In this document: piece after piece, positions 25,137-34,107 of the stretch
Position numbering within the stretch: the first letter of the stretch is position 1
Layout of the letters: every line of letters begins with the position of its first letter
Origin: Sphingobacterium hotanense
GTDB taxonomy: Bacteria; Bacteroidota; Bacteroidia; Sphingobacteriales; Sphingobacteriaceae
Direction of reading: 5' to 3'
Length of the DNA stretch: 64,000 nucleotides
Assembly (NCBI RefSeq): GCF_008274825.1
Contig: NZ_CP030848.1
Span: 3,781,618 to 3,845,617, forward strand
Notes under the pieces: generated by a model
Databases searched by the model: none
The model's input: the letters and a program-made list of their open reading frames with translations, nothing else
Told to the model about the DNA's origin: nothing
Program-made: the position numbers and the translations under genes

Positions 25137-26915
25137 ATGCGAATATTAACCTGTCTCTCTATTTGTGCTTTACAAATAGTCCTCTTCACGTTTTCTACAT
25201 TTGCTCAGACAGCGGATTCTATTACTTCAAGCTCGAACAGTGAAGATCTGTTGTTAAAAGAATCGAAAATACAAACGCAGCGCGATTCGACAGCACAGGC
25301 GGAACTATTGAAAGCCATAGCAGATATACGCGCGCGAGCTGCAGAGGCTGAGGCGGAACCGGCAACCGGCAGCCGAGCTAGAAAATCAGATTCCTTAAAG
25401 CGAGCGTCGCTGCTGTCCAAAATAAACAATTTAAGAAGTACAACGCCCGGCTATCCGGTGCAGTTGTATCAAGACACCCTATTTTCAATATATACGAGAA
25501 TAGGCTCATTCGATGCCAAGGATCGCGCAGCTGCCATATCGCATAAAATCTATCAGCTATTTGATGCGCCCGATTTCAACCCGGACTTCTTAAACATCGT
25601 CGAGAACGAAGAGAGCTATGATATCGTGTATAATGGTGAAAACATCATTATCAGTGTTGGACTGCTGGATGCCCTTTGGGTAAACAAAAGCAGTAATGAA
25701 CTCGCAGAATCATATATCGCTAAGATCAGAGAAAGCGTCGTTAAACAGCGCGAGGCACATAGCCTGCTCAATCTCGCAAAACGAATTGGTCTCGCCTTAC
25801 TTGTTCTTCTCCTGATGACGGGTATGGTAATCCTGATCAACCGCTTTTTCAAATTTCTGGCAGGCAAGATAAGTGTTGGGAAAGATCGGGTGCTTTCTGC
25901 ACGACGAATGCGCAAATTAAAAATCATCAAAGCTGAGCATATAGAACAGGCCATGTTGCGGATGAATACGGTACTACGTGTCCTTATCTTGTTCCTCAGT
26001 ATCTACCTGACCTTGCCTTTGCTGTTCAGTATATTTCCGGAAACGGAGTCTTGGACGGGAATGCTATTAGGTTGGATTCTGAGCCCACTTAAAGCGGTTC
26101 TGCTTGCCATCATCGATTACCTTCCAAACTTGTTCCGCGTAGCGGTGATATTCTTGATCTTTAAGTATCTGGTAAAATTTACGCGCTATGTTTTTCATGA
26201 GTTGCAGCGTGGAAATATCCATTTAAGTGGTTTTCATGCCGATTGGGCCTTGCCCACATTCAATATCCTGCGCTTTGTCCTTTATGCATTTATGATGGTA
26301 TTGATCTTCCCTTATTTGCCCGGTTCAAGCTCACCGGCATTTCAAGGGGTTACCGTATTCATTGGTATACTCGTTTCCTTGGGATCATCCAACGCGATTG
26401 CCAATGTCGTAGCCGGCTTAGTCATTACCTACATGCGTCCCTTTCAGATTGGCGATCGCGTAAAGATTGGAGAAGCGGTTGGGGATGTTTTAGAGAAGTC
26501 CATGCTAGTAACCCGAATAAAGACCATCAAGAATGAGGAGATTACCGTCCCTAATTCAATGGTACTCTCCAGCACGACCGTCAATTATTCAAATCAAACG
26601 AAGAAAGAACAAGCCGGATTGATTGTTCATTATAGTATTACCATTGGCTATGATGTGCCTTGGCAGAAAGTGTACACCTTATTGAAAGAGGCCGCATCGC
26701 AAACCATCCATATTGAACCACATCCCGAACCCTTCGTTTTGCAAACAAACTTAAATGACTTCAATATTTCCTATACCATCAATGCATACACGAAACAGCC
26801 AAGCAAACAGGCTTTAATCTACAGCAATCTATTAGAAAATATTCAGGAGGTCTTCCTACGCGAACAGATCGAGCTATTATCTCCGAGCTATCATGTGATG
26901 AATAAATTGTCTTGA
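25137..26915 (+). CDS. MscS-family mechanosensitive ion channel with a periplasmic N-terminal domain
   Basis: This 592-residue inner-membrane protein has a signal peptide (hydrophobic residues 5-22) and a helical, Ala/Glu-rich N-terminal region (about 25-210). Four hydrophobic segments follow between about 215 and 420, then the MscS pore helix region (VFIGILVSLGSSNAIANVVAGLVITYMRPF). The beta domain (IGDRVKIGEAVGDVLEKSMLVTRI) and C-terminal alpha/beta domain follow. It should open on membrane tension and release solutes in osmotic downshock. The gene stands alone and is followed by a repeat B array. Confidence 0.9.
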   Translation: MRILTCLSICALQIVLFTFSTFAQTADSITSSSNSEDLLLKESKIQTQRDSTAQAELLKAIADIRARAAEAEAEPATGSRARKSDSLKRASLLSKINNLRSTTPGYPVQLYQDTLFSIYTRIGSFDAKDRAAAISHKIYQLFDAPDFNPDFLNIVENEESYDIVYNGENIIISVGLLDALWVNKSSNELAESYIAKIRESVVKQREAHSLLNLAKRIGLALLVLLLMTGMVILINRFFKFLAGKISVGKDRVLSARRMRKLKIIKAEHIEQAMLRMNTVLRVLILFLSIYLTLPLLFSIFPETESWTGMLLGWILSPLKAVLLAIIDYLPNLFRVAVIFLIFKYLVKFTRYVFHELQRGNIHLSGFHADWALPTFNILRFVLYAFMMVLIFPYLPGSSSPAFQGVTVFIGILVSLGSSNAIANVVAGLVITYMRPFQIGDRVKIGEAVGDVLEKSMLVTRIKTIKNEEITVPNSMVLSSTTVNYSNQTKKEQAGLIVHYSITIGYDVPWQKVYTLLKEAASQTIHIEPHPEPFVLQTNLNDFNISYTINAYTKQPSKQALIYSNLLENIQEVFLREQIELLSPSYHVMNKLS

Positions 26916-26938
26916 AACTCTGATTTAGAAGGAGAAGA

Positions 26939-27057
26939 TTGTCTTGAACCAGGAAAGGAAGGATGCTAGGATTATCAGGATCGTTTTGAACGGGATATGG
27001 GTTTTGTCTTGAACCAGGAAAGGAAGGATGCAAGGATTGGCAGGATCACGTTGAAAG
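26939..27057 (+). repeat. Repeat B, two tandem copies
   Basis: Two units with a 65-bp period, each beginning TTGTCTTGAACCAGGAAAGG and containing AAGGATGC...AGGATT...CAGGATC. A partial inverted copy follows at about 27077-27100. Other copies lie at 53141-53186, 53258-53304, 54529-54703 (minus) and about 56147-56200 (minus, degenerate). The frames that run through them are not genes. Confidence 0.85.
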
Positions 27058-27110
27058 AAAAAAAGTGGCTGTTTCCCTTTCTTTCCTGATTCAAAGATAC
27101 AATCTCCAAT

Positions 27111-27133
27111 AAAAATGGCGCCTATACGGCGCC
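27111..27133 (-). terminator. GGCGCC hairpin terminator for the 131-residue membrane protein gene
   Basis: On the minus strand GGCGCC-GTATA-GGCGCC is followed by ATTTTTATTGG. It lies 64 bases beyond the stop at 27197 and is the hairpin half of the composite repeat C element. Confidence 0.8.
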
Positions 27134-27191
27134 TTACTCTAATATCTGATGTCTAATATCTCATATCTAGACTAATATCTCATATCTAAAC
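27111..27191 (-). repeat. Repeat C with GGCGCC hairpin, copy 2
   Basis: The minus strand reads several TAGATATGAGATATTAG-type units ending GATATTAGAGTAAGGCGCC, then the hairpin. The block from GATATTAGAGTA to TTGG is nearly identical to the copies at 53072-53127 and 56217-56278. Confidence 0.85.
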
Positions 27192-27196
27192 TACCC

Positions 27197-27592
27197 CTAG
27201 CCTTCCCCCTTCGTTCTTACACTCAAGGAAATCAATACAGCACCTACGAAGATTACTATCCATCCCCAGCTTAGGGTAACGGCTTTGGAAATCAACCCGT
27301 CGATAAGCTTCATGCCGAAGTAATTATTGATTTGAAAGTACACTGCTGCGAGCGCTAAGGCAAGCCAGGCTAGTAATGCGATACTTGAAATCTGGAAGGC
27401 TCTTAATTTTCGCATAAAGAAGAGGAGCACATTTAAGCCGAGGATACCCATGGTGATTAGAAATAGGGCGGTGTCGACTTGATATAGGTTCCAATCCTTC
27501 TTCAATGGAATGTTTAGAAATGGACAAAATATGGAGGATAGGAAAACAACGACGAATCCTATCAGTGCGAGTGGTTTCAATAAAACTTTCAT
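27197..27592 (-). CDS. Small four-helix membrane protein, unknown function
   Basis: This 131-residue protein has hydrophobic segments at about residues 5-25, 40-60, 66-90 and 103-124. A short basic C-terminus follows (SVRTKGEG). No catalytic or binding motif is visible and I do not recognise a family. It is transcribed alone, divergent from hemA, and ends near a repeat C terminator. The upstream region contains the palindrome AGCATTTAATGCT (27615-27627), which may be an operator. Confidence 0.65.
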   Translation of the reverse strand: MKVLLKPLALIGFVVVFLSSIFCPFLNIPLKKDWNLYQVDTALFLITMGILGLNVLLFFMRKLRAFQISSIALLAWLALALAAVYFQINNYFGMKLIDGLISKAVTLSWGWIVIFVGAVLISLSVRTKGEG

Positions 27593-27857
27593 AAGTTAAT
27601 TTTAAACAAATATGAGCATTTAATGCTTATTAACTACGAAAAATCTATGCGAATAAGTACGGTTTTTGGGCGTTTGGATGCCGTAATTGCTGAAAATTCT
27701 TAGTTTAAAACTGTGTTGTTCGTCATTTATTGTTATTCGCGTTTATGATTGTAATCACATTTTTTTAGAAAACATTTCAGAAGAGGCTTTATTTCAGCGT
27801 TTTAACATTTCTTTAACACTATTTATAATCGTTCTAAATTCACTGTATTGACAGATT
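27593..27857. other. Divergent intergenic region upstream of hemA
   Basis: There is no coding capacity. It holds the palindrome AGCATTTAATGCT (27615-27627) and AT-rich sequence with two TTTAACA direct repeats (about 27800-27820). The hemA promoter follows at 27858-27892. No riboswitch pattern was recognised. Confidence 0.5.
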
Positions 27858-27892
27858 TTTGACATTTAGCATGTTGTTTTAATCTACATTTG
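27858..27892 (+). promoter_or_regulatory. hemA promoter
   Basis: -33 TTTG (27858-27861), a 23-base spacer, and -7 TACATTTG (27885-27892) followed by C. The expected transcript start is about 27898, 26 bases before the TTG start codon. Confidence 0.6.
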
Positions 27893-27923
27893 CATAACAA
27901 AATTATTGGCGAAATATTAGGCT

Positions 27924-29165
27924 TTGAAGAATTTAAAAGTTATAGCGTTTACCCATAAACATGTCGATCTAAAAGATTTGGGGAGTTTGGTTATATGCAA
28001 TGAGGAGTTGGATAGCCGCCTTATTAACCTAAAAAACAGTTTAGACATCTCGGAAATATTTTACATCGGTACTTGTAACCGCGTAGAGTTTGTGTTCTAT
28101 GGTGCGCATGAATTGAACGATGATTTTGTAGTACAGTTTCTAGACAAGATGAACTTCTGCGTTCCTGCTGAACGCATGCAATGCTACCTGGGTCAAGTCG
28201 ACAGATATGAAGGCTTAGACGCTTTGAACCATTTGTTCCGCACATCATGTTCTCTGGAGAGCTTGGTCGTTGGGGAGAAAGAAATCTTAGCGCAGATTCG
28301 TCGTGCATACGACCGTTGTAGAGCTGCAGGCTTCACGGGCGACTTCCTTCGTTTAATGATGGATCGTTTAGTAAAAACAGCAAAAGAAGTTTATACCTAT
28401 ACCAATATCTCACGCAACCCAATTTCGGTTGTTTCTCTAGCATACCGCAAGCTTCGTGAGGTTAAATTATCAGAAAACCCAAGAATTCTGGTTATCGGTT
28501 CTGGTGAGACCAATCAAAATTTAGCGAAATACCTAAGAAAACATAAATACAGTAACTTTACCATCTTCAATAGAACAGTTGCCAACGCAGAACCTTTAGC
28601 AAAGGAATTGCAAGGGCAAGCTTATCCATTGAGCGAACTGAAGAACTATAAAAAAGGTTTCGATGTGATGATTACCTGTACAGGTGCGCCTGAAGCGATC
28701 ATTAACGAAGAGCTTTATACTTCATTGCTTAATGGCGAGGATGATAGAAAGGTAATTGTAGACTTAGCGGTTCCTAATGATATCGATGCGGCAGTTATTG
28801 CTAAATATCCTATTCAATACATCGAAGTAAGCAGTTTACAACAGATTGCAGAAAAGAATATCCAAGAGCGATATGATGAATTGGAAAATGCCGAGGAGAT
28901 TATCGCACAGAACATTAAGGAGTTCTTACCTATATTGAAGCAACGTCGCGTTGAAGTCGCTATGAAACAAGTTCCTGAGAAAATCAAGGAAATACGTTCG
29001 ATGGCGATGACCGAAGTGTTCGCGAATGAGGTAGAACAGCTTGATCCTCAGTCTCGTGAGATTCTGAATAAAGTCATTAATTACATGGAGAAAAAATACA
29101 TCAAAGTACCTATGGTAATGGCGAAAGAGATTCTAGTGAAATCTGCAGAATCAGATAGCAATTAG
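27924..29165 (+). CDS. hemA: Glutamyl-tRNA reductase
   Basis: This 413-residue enzyme makes the first committed step of C5-pathway tetrapyrrole synthesis, reducing glutamyl-tRNA to glutamate-1-semialdehyde with NADPH. The catalytic Cys is in FYIGTCNRVEFVF. The substrate domain has TSCSLESLVVGEKEILAQIRRAY, the NADPH domain VIGSGETNQNLAKYL, and the C-terminal dimerisation helix follows. Translation must begin at TTG (27924), because no in-frame ATG or GTG lies between the promoter and the conserved N-terminus. This weak start may limit synthesis. It heads the hemA-hemCD-hemB cluster. Confidence 0.95.
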   Translation: MKNLKVIAFTHKHVDLKDLGSLVICNEELDSRLINLKNSLDISEIFYIGTCNRVEFVFYGAHELNDDFVVQFLDKMNFCVPAERMQCYLGQVDRYEGLDALNHLFRTSCSLESLVVGEKEILAQIRRAYDRCRAAGFTGDFLRLMMDRLVKTAKEVYTYTNISRNPISVVSLAYRKLREVKLSENPRILVIGSGETNQNLAKYLRKHKYSNFTIFNRTVANAEPLAKELQGQAYPLSELKNYKKGFDVMITCTGAPEAIINEELYTSLLNGEDDRKVIVDLAVPNDIDAAVIAKYPIQYIEVSSLQQIAEKNIQERYDELENAEEIIAQNIKEFLPILKQRRVEVAMKQVPEKIKEIRSMAMTEVFANEVEQLDPQSREILNKVINYMEKKYIKVPMVMAKEILVKSAESDSN

Positions 29166-29231
29166 TCTTAAAATTTCATAAATTATTCGGTAATCTGACA
29201 TTAAAAGGGCGGAACTAATTCCCTATTTCCT

Positions 29232-29239
29232 TAACTTTG
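29232..29239 (+). promoter_or_regulatory. -7 box upstream of hemCD
   Basis: TAACTTTG followed by C is a perfect consensus, 32 bases before the GTG at 29272. The hemCD-hemB part can therefore be transcribed independently of hemA. Confidence 0.6.
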
Positions 29240-29271
29240 CAACCGAATCATTCATTTGTAAATCTTTGAAC

Positions 29272-30858
29272 GTGAATAGAAAACTTACCATCGGTACACG
29301 AGGCAGTGAATTGGCATTATGGCAAGCTAACTTTGTGAAGGATCGATTAGCAGAGATTGGTGTTGAAGCCGAACTTAAAATTATTAAAACCCAAGGCGAT
29401 ATCATCCAACATTTACGTTTGGATAAGCTGGAAGGAAAGGGATTCTTTACCAAAGAATTGGAAGAAGAGTTGCTATCTGGACAGATTGATCTAGCTGTGC
29501 ATTCACATAAAGACCTTCCTACAGTAAATCCTCCGGGATTGATTATCGCAGCGGTATCAGACCGTGAGGATCCTTCGGAAGTACTGATTATTCATAAAGA
29601 CTGTGTGGATATCAGCAAGCGACTTTCGGTAAAGCATGCAGCAACCATCGGTACCTCTTCTAATCGTCGTAAAGCACAATTACTTTCTATCCGTCCGGAT
29701 CTGGAGTTCGACGACTTACGTGGTAACTTACAAACACGCGTTCAGAAATTAAGAGATGAGAAATATGATGCGATTATGTTGGCGAAGGCTGGCGTAAGCC
29801 GTATCAACATGGATCTTTCCGATTTTCATATTGAGGAGTTATCTCCGATTATGTTAGTCCCTGCACCTGCGCAAGGGGTGTTGGCTATTCAGATCCGTGA
29901 AGATGATAAGGAACTTTTCGATGTTCTTCAAGGCATCAATGATGCAGATGTTGCGGAAACAATCGCCGTTGAACGTAAGGTATTGAACCTGTTTGATGCC
30001 GGATGCCATGCGCCACTAGGTAGCTACTGCCGTAAAGTCGATGGAAAATTCCAATCTTGGACTTCCATTGCGGATGATAACGAAGACTTCCCGGATCGCG
30101 TATTCTTAGAAGCAGAAACTTCGGAAGGTATGGCCGAGAAGATCTTTTCGAAATACAGCAAGGATAGAAAGTTGCCTTCTTCGATTTTCATTACACGCGA
30201 TTTGGATGAGAACTCCTACTTAGCGCGATCTTTAAAGAAACATAATATCGCGGTTGACGATCGTTCATTGATCCGTATCTTCCCTACCATCAATAAGCTG
30301 GATTCATTTATCTTGAAGCGTGCAGACTGGATTTTCTTCAACAGTAGAAATGCCATTGAGCACTTCTTCAAATTAGAACCTCTAATTTTGAAGAAGACAA
30401 AGATTGCAGTTTTAGGGAGAGGATCTGAAGAGACGCTACGGAAGTTCAATAGAACGGCTGATTTCACTGGCGACCACCTTGGTATCAATACCGAAGGTAT
30501 CGGTTCGGAGTTTGCGAAATTGGTAGATGGGCAGACGGTTCTATTCCCTCGTGCCGAAGGCTCTTTACAAACAATCCGTAAGGCATTGACCGAGAATACC
30601 AAGATTATCGATATGCCGATCTATGAGACGGTCATTGAAGAAGAGGTGGACAAGAGCAATGCTGATGTATTGATCTTTACAAGCCCTAGCAATGTGGAGG
30701 CTTATTTCCGTGAGAACTTGGTTGATCCGGGGCAGAAAATCATCTGTATCGGAAACAGCACTGCCAAAGTAATCAGCGAAATGGGATTAAAATATACCCT
30801 TCCATATTCCCCAGATGAGATTGGATTAGCAGAAGCTATATTTGGATTAGACTATTAA
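29272..30858 (+). CDS. hemC/hemD: Fused hydroxymethylbilane synthase / uroporphyrinogen-III synthase
   Basis: This is a bifunctional tetrapyrrole enzyme of about 528 residues. Residues 1-300 are porphobilinogen deaminase (HemC): LTIGTRGSELALWQA, DLAVHSHKDLPT, IGTSSNRRKAQL, DDLRGNLQTRVQKL, and Cys in FDAGCHAPLGSYC, which holds the dipyrromethane cofactor. Residues of about 305-528 are a HemD-type uroporphyrinogen-III synthase with IFFNSRNAIEHFF, LFPRAEGSLQTIRKAL and VLIFTSPSNVEAYF. The fusion would pass unstable hydroxymethylbilane directly to ring closure. The start is a GTG at 29272 or a TTG two codons earlier (29266); neither has a clear Shine-Dalgarno. Confidence 0.93.
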   Translation: MNRKLTIGTRGSELALWQANFVKDRLAEIGVEAELKIIKTQGDIIQHLRLDKLEGKGFFTKELEEELLSGQIDLAVHSHKDLPTVNPPGLIIAAVSDREDPSEVLIIHKDCVDISKRLSVKHAATIGTSSNRRKAQLLSIRPDLEFDDLRGNLQTRVQKLRDEKYDAIMLAKAGVSRINMDLSDFHIEELSPIMLVPAPAQGVLAIQIREDDKELFDVLQGINDADVAETIAVERKVLNLFDAGCHAPLGSYCRKVDGKFQSWTSIADDNEDFPDRVFLEAETSEGMAEKIFSKYSKDRKLPSSIFITRDLDENSYLARSLKKHNIAVDDRSLIRIFPTINKLDSFILKRADWIFFNSRNAIEHFFKLEPLILKKTKIAVLGRGSEETLRKFNRTADFTGDHLGINTEGIGSEFAKLVDGQTVLFPRAEGSLQTIRKALTENTKIIDMPIYETVIEEEVDKSNADVLIFTSPSNVEAYFRENLVDPGQKIICIGNSTAKVISEMGLKYTLPYSPDEIGLAEAIFGLDY

Positions 30859-30868
30859 AAACACTATA

Positions 30869-30888
30869 TAAGGGGGCATGCCCCCTTT
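30869..30888 (+). terminator. GC-rich hairpin between hemCD and hemB
   Basis: A perfect inverted repeat AAGGGGG-CATG-CCCCCTT with only a short mixed T-rich tail. It lies 11 bases after the hemCD stop and 18 before hemB. It could be a partial terminator or an mRNA-stabilising structure. Confidence 0.5.
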
Positions 30889-30905
30889 CATTTTAAATAA
30901 TTATC

Positions 30906-31877
30906 ATGATACACCGTCCTAGAAGAAACAGAAAATCAGCAGTTGTGAGAGATATGATTCAAGAGAATCACTTGTTTGCTGCTAATTTGATTTTCCCCTT
31001 GTTTATTGTAGATGGAGAAAACCAAAAGGTTGAAGTATCCTCCATGCCTGGTATTTACCGTTATTCTGTTGACAACCTTCTGCGTGAGGTTGAAAGCTGT
31101 ATGGATATCGGGTTGAAGGCATTCGACCTATTCCCGGCTGTTGAGGAGTCTTTAAAAGATAAATATGCTACAGAAAGCTACCGTAAGGGCACCTTATATT
31201 TACGTGCAATAGAAGCCGTAAAACAGCGCTTTCCGGAGGCTTGTGTAGTTACTGACGTGGCTATGGATCCGTACAGTTCCGACGGTCATGATGGAATCGT
31301 AGAGAATGGTGAAATCTTGAATGATGAAACCTTAGAGGTATTAGGAAAGATGGCGTTAGCACATGCTGAGTCGGGTGCTGATATTATCGCGCCTTCGGAC
31401 ATGATGGATGGCCGTATTGGTTATTTACGTGATGTTTTGGATACGAATGGATTCACAAATGTTTCACTGATGTCTTATACAGCGAAATACGCATCGGCAT
31501 ATTATGGTCCTTTCCGCGACGCCTTGGGTTCGGCTCCGAAAAAAGGTGATAAGAAAACTTATCAAATGAATCCGGCGAATAGCCGCGAGGCACTAATTGA
31601 AGCGCAATTGGATATGGAAGAAGGTGCAGACTTCTTAATGGTGAAGCCTGGTCTTCCATACTTAGATGTGATTAAATTACTTCACGACAACTTTGATTTA
31701 CCGATTGCTGCGTATAACGTTTCTGGTGAATATGCTATGTTAAAGGCTGCTATCGCTAACGGATGGTTGAGTGAGCAGGTTATTTTGGAGACGCTATTGA
31801 GCTTTAAACGCGCCGGAGCAACTTCTATCCTGACCTATCATGCGAAGGAAGTGATCGAAAAAGGCTGGGTGAAATAG
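30906..31877 (+). CDS. hemB: Delta-aminolevulinic acid dehydratase (porphobilinogen synthase)
   Basis: This 323-residue octameric enzyme condenses two 5-aminolevulinates to porphobilinogen. The Schiff-base lysines are in SLMSYTAKYASAYYGPF and DFLMVKPGLPYLD. The metal-binding loop reads VVTDVAMDPYSSDGHDG with Asp in place of the Cys residues of zinc enzymes, so a magnesium-dependent type is expected. It is the third hem gene of the cluster. hemL is absent from the window. Confidence 0.96.
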   Translation: MIHRPRRNRKSAVVRDMIQENHLFAANLIFPLFIVDGENQKVEVSSMPGIYRYSVDNLLREVESCMDIGLKAFDLFPAVEESLKDKYATESYRKGTLYLRAIEAVKQRFPEACVVTDVAMDPYSSDGHDGIVENGEILNDETLEVLGKMALAHAESGADIIAPSDMMDGRIGYLRDVLDTNGFTNVSLMSYTAKYASAYYGPFRDALGSAPKKGDKKTYQMNPANSREALIEAQLDMEEGADFLMVKPGLPYLDVIKLLHDNFDLPIAAYNVSGEYAMLKAAIANGWLSEQVILETLLSFKRAGATSILTYHAKEVIEKGWVK

Positions 31878-31898
31878 CTGATAAATCAATTAAATGGC

Positions 31899-31906
31899 TA
31901 TTTTTG
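31899..31906 (+). promoter_or_regulatory. -7 box of asnS and leader inverted repeat
   Basis: TATTTTTG is a perfect consensus. The predicted leader contains an imperfect inverted repeat GTAGGGCT/AGCCTAC (31906-31928). Confidence 0.55.
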
Positions 31907-31947
31907 TAGGGCTTACAAATTAGCCTACTATCATTCTTTTGAATACA

Positions 31948-33393
31948 ATGGAACATACTAGAATTAAAGACTTATTAAAATCGGAAGAATTCGGAAAAGA
32001 AGTAATCGTAAAGGGTTGGGTTCGTACTTTCCGTAATAATCAATTTATTGCTATCAACGATGGTTCGACCATCAATAATATACAGGCTGTTGTTGACTTT
32101 GAGAATACAGCAGATGAGATCTTAAAACGTATTACTACTGGTGCGGCGGTACGTGTGAAAGGCACTTTGGTAGAGTCGCAAGGAAAGGGACAGCGCGTAG
32201 AGGTAAAAGCTACGGAAGTTTCTATTATTGGGGATTCTGATCCTGAGAAATATCCTTTGCAACCGAAAAAACATAGCTTGGAGTTCTTACGTGAGATTGC
32301 GCACCTACGCTTCCGCACAGGAACGTTCAATGCGGTTTTTAAAGTTCGTAATGCGCTAGCATTCGCTGTGCACAAATTCTTCAACGAAAGAGATTTCGTT
32401 TATATGCATACGCCTATTATTACGGGTTCGGATGCTGAAGGTGCTGGTGAAATGTTCCAAGTGACTACCTTAGACTTGAATAATCCTCCGCGCACAGAGT
32501 CTGGTGCGATAGACTTTAAAGAAGATTTCTTCGGTAAAGCAACTAACTTAACCGTATCTGGCCAGTTAGAGGGAGAATTAGCGGCTATGGCCTTTGGTAA
32601 TATCTATACCTTCGGTCCTACGTTCCGTGCCGAGAACTCGAATACGACACGTCACTTAGCGGAATTCTGGATGATTGAGCCGGAGATGGCTTTCTACGAG
32701 TTGGAAGATAATATGGATTTGGCGGAAGACTTATTGAAATATGTTATCCGTTATGCCCTTGACACTTGCCCGGAGGAGATTGAATTCTTGAAGAACCGTT
32801 TGTTGGAAGAAGAGAAATCAAAACCTCAAGCAGAACGTTCTGAATTAAACTTAGTAGAGAAGTTGAACTTCGTAATCGGCAATGACTTCGAACGCGTAAC
32901 TTATACGGAAGCGGTAGAGATCTTGCAGAAGAGCAAGCCAAATCAAAAGAAACAATTTAAATACTTGATTGAAGGATGGGGAGCAGACTTACAGTCTGAG
33001 CATGAGCGTTATTTGGTGGAAAAACATTTTAAGAAGCCGGTAATTCTTACAGACTATCCTAGAGAGATTAAGTCTTTCTATATGAAACAGAATCCGGTAG
33101 ATGCGGAAGGTAGAAATACTGTTCGTGCGATGGATATCTTGTTCCCGGGTATTGGCGAGATGGTTGGGGGTTCACAACGTGAGGAAAACCTAGAAAAACT
33201 AATTACCAGAATGGGCGAAGTTGGTATTCCAACGGAAGAGATGGAATGGTTCCTAGATACACGTCGCTTTGGTTCAGTTCCTCACTCTGGTTTTGGAGTC
33301 GGCTTCGAACGCTTAGTATTGTTTACTACAGGAATGACGAACATACGGGATGTAATTCCTTTCCCAAGAACACCTAATAATGCGGAGTTTTAA
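31948..33393 (+). CDS. asnS: Asparaginyl-tRNA synthetase
   Basis: This 481-residue class IIb synthetase charges tRNA-Asn. The N-terminal OB-fold anticodon domain (about residues 15-105) has [19 protein letters not shown]. The catalytic domain has motif 2 ([26 protein letters not shown]) and motif 3 ([14 protein letters not shown]). The first in-frame ATG (31948) is chosen over the TTG three codons upstream. Presence of asnS means Asn-tRNA can be made directly rather than by transamidation. It is monocistronic, between its own -7 box and a strong terminator. Confidence 0.96.
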   Translation: MEHTRIKDLLKSEEFGKEVIVKGWVRTFRNNQFIAINDGSTINNIQAVVDFENTADEILKRITTGAAVRVKGTLVESQGKGQRVEVKATEVSIIGDSDPEKYPLQPKKHSLEFLREIAHLRFRTGTFNAVFKVRNALAFAVHKFFNERDFVYMHTPIITGSDAEGAGEMFQVTTLDLNNPPRTESGAIDFKEDFFGKATNLTVSGQLEGELAAMAFGNIYTFGPTFRAENSNTTRHLAEFWMIEPEMAFYELEDNMDLAEDLLKYVIRYALDTCPEEIEFLKNRLLEEEKSKPQAERSELNLVEKLNFVIGNDFERVTYTEAVEILQKSKPNQKKQFKYLIEGWGADLQSEHERYLVEKHFKKPVILTDYPREIKSFYMKQNPVDAEGRNTVRAMDILFPGIGEMVGGSQREENLEKLITRMGEVGIPTEEMEWFLDTRRFGSVPHSGFGVGFERLVLFTTGMTNIRDVIPFPRTPNNAEF

Positions 33394-33411
33394 ACCGCAT
33401 TGCATATAAAC

Positions 33412-33453
33412 ACAAAAACCGTCAAAACAAACTAATTTTGACGGTTTTTGTTT
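33412..33453 (+). terminator. Intrinsic terminator after asnS
   Basis: A 16-bp perfect stem, ACAAAAACCGTCAAAA with TTTTGACGGTTTTTGT, around an 8-base loop, followed by T-rich sequence. It ends 28 bases before the next start codon. Confidence 0.92.
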
Positions 33454-33480
33454 ATCCTAAGAAACACATTACGATTAGAC

Positions 33481-34107
33481 ATGGCTATGCTAGTAAAAAT
33501 ATACAACGACAACCCGAATCCTAAATCTATTGATCAGGCGGTAGAAATCCTGCGCAAAGGTGGGGTAATCATCTATCCTACGGATACAGTTTATGGTATG
33601 GGATGCGATATTACGAATCAGAAGGCAATTGAAAGGGTTTGTGCTATCCGCGGTTTAAAGCCAGACAAGTCTAACCTTTCATTTATCTGTTATGACCTAA
33701 CGGATATCTCTCAATACACGAAGCCTTTTGACACGACGGTGTTCCGGGTGTTGAAGAAAGCTCTTCCTGGCCCATTTACCTTTATTTTCAATGCGAGTTC
33801 ACAGGTTCCGAAACTATTGAGCTCGAAGAAAAAGACGGTAGGTATTCGTGTTCCCGATAATAATATCGTGAGGGATATCGTGAAAGCTTTAGGTAATCCT
33901 ATCGTAACGACATCCATCCACGATGAAGACGAAATCATCGAGTACTCCACTGATCCCGAATTGATCTATGAGAAGTATCAGGAGAAAGTAGATCTTGTTA
34001 TTGATGGCGGATATGGTGACAACGTTGCATCCACGGTTGTTGATGTGACTTCCGGCGAATTTGAGATTATCAGGGAAGGAAAAGGCGACTTGGACTTATA
34101 TTTATAG
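33481..34107 (+). CDS. YciO/YrdC/Sua5 family protein
   Basis: This 208-residue protein belongs to the threonylcarbamoyl-AMP synthase superfamily, which makes the activated intermediate for t6A in tRNA. Motifs are GGVIIYPTDTVYGMGCD, KPDKSNLSFICYD, KKTVGIRVPDNNI and VTTSIHDEDE. The short, single-domain form with this N-terminus is closer to YciO than to Sua5/TsaC, so a true t6A role is possible but not proven. The ATG at 33481 is preferred; an 11-codon extension would overlap the asnS terminator. The last 6 bases overlap the convergent SRPBCC gene. Confidence 0.88.
   Translation: MAMLVKIYNDNPNPKSIDQAVEILRKGGVIIYPTDTVYGMGCDITNQKAIERVCAIRGLKPDKSNLSFICYDLTDISQYTKPFDTTVFRVLKKALPGPFTFIFNASSQVPKLLSSKKKTVGIRVPDNNIVRDIVKALGNPIVTTSIHDEDEIIEYSTDPELIYEKYQEKVDLVIDGGYGDNVASTVVDVTSGEFEIIREGKGDLDLYL

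Noticed and set aside
26779..27033. Minus-strand frame over the end of the MscS gene and repeat B
   Set aside because: Mostly antisense to MscS and repeat sequence, with no promoter or known domain.
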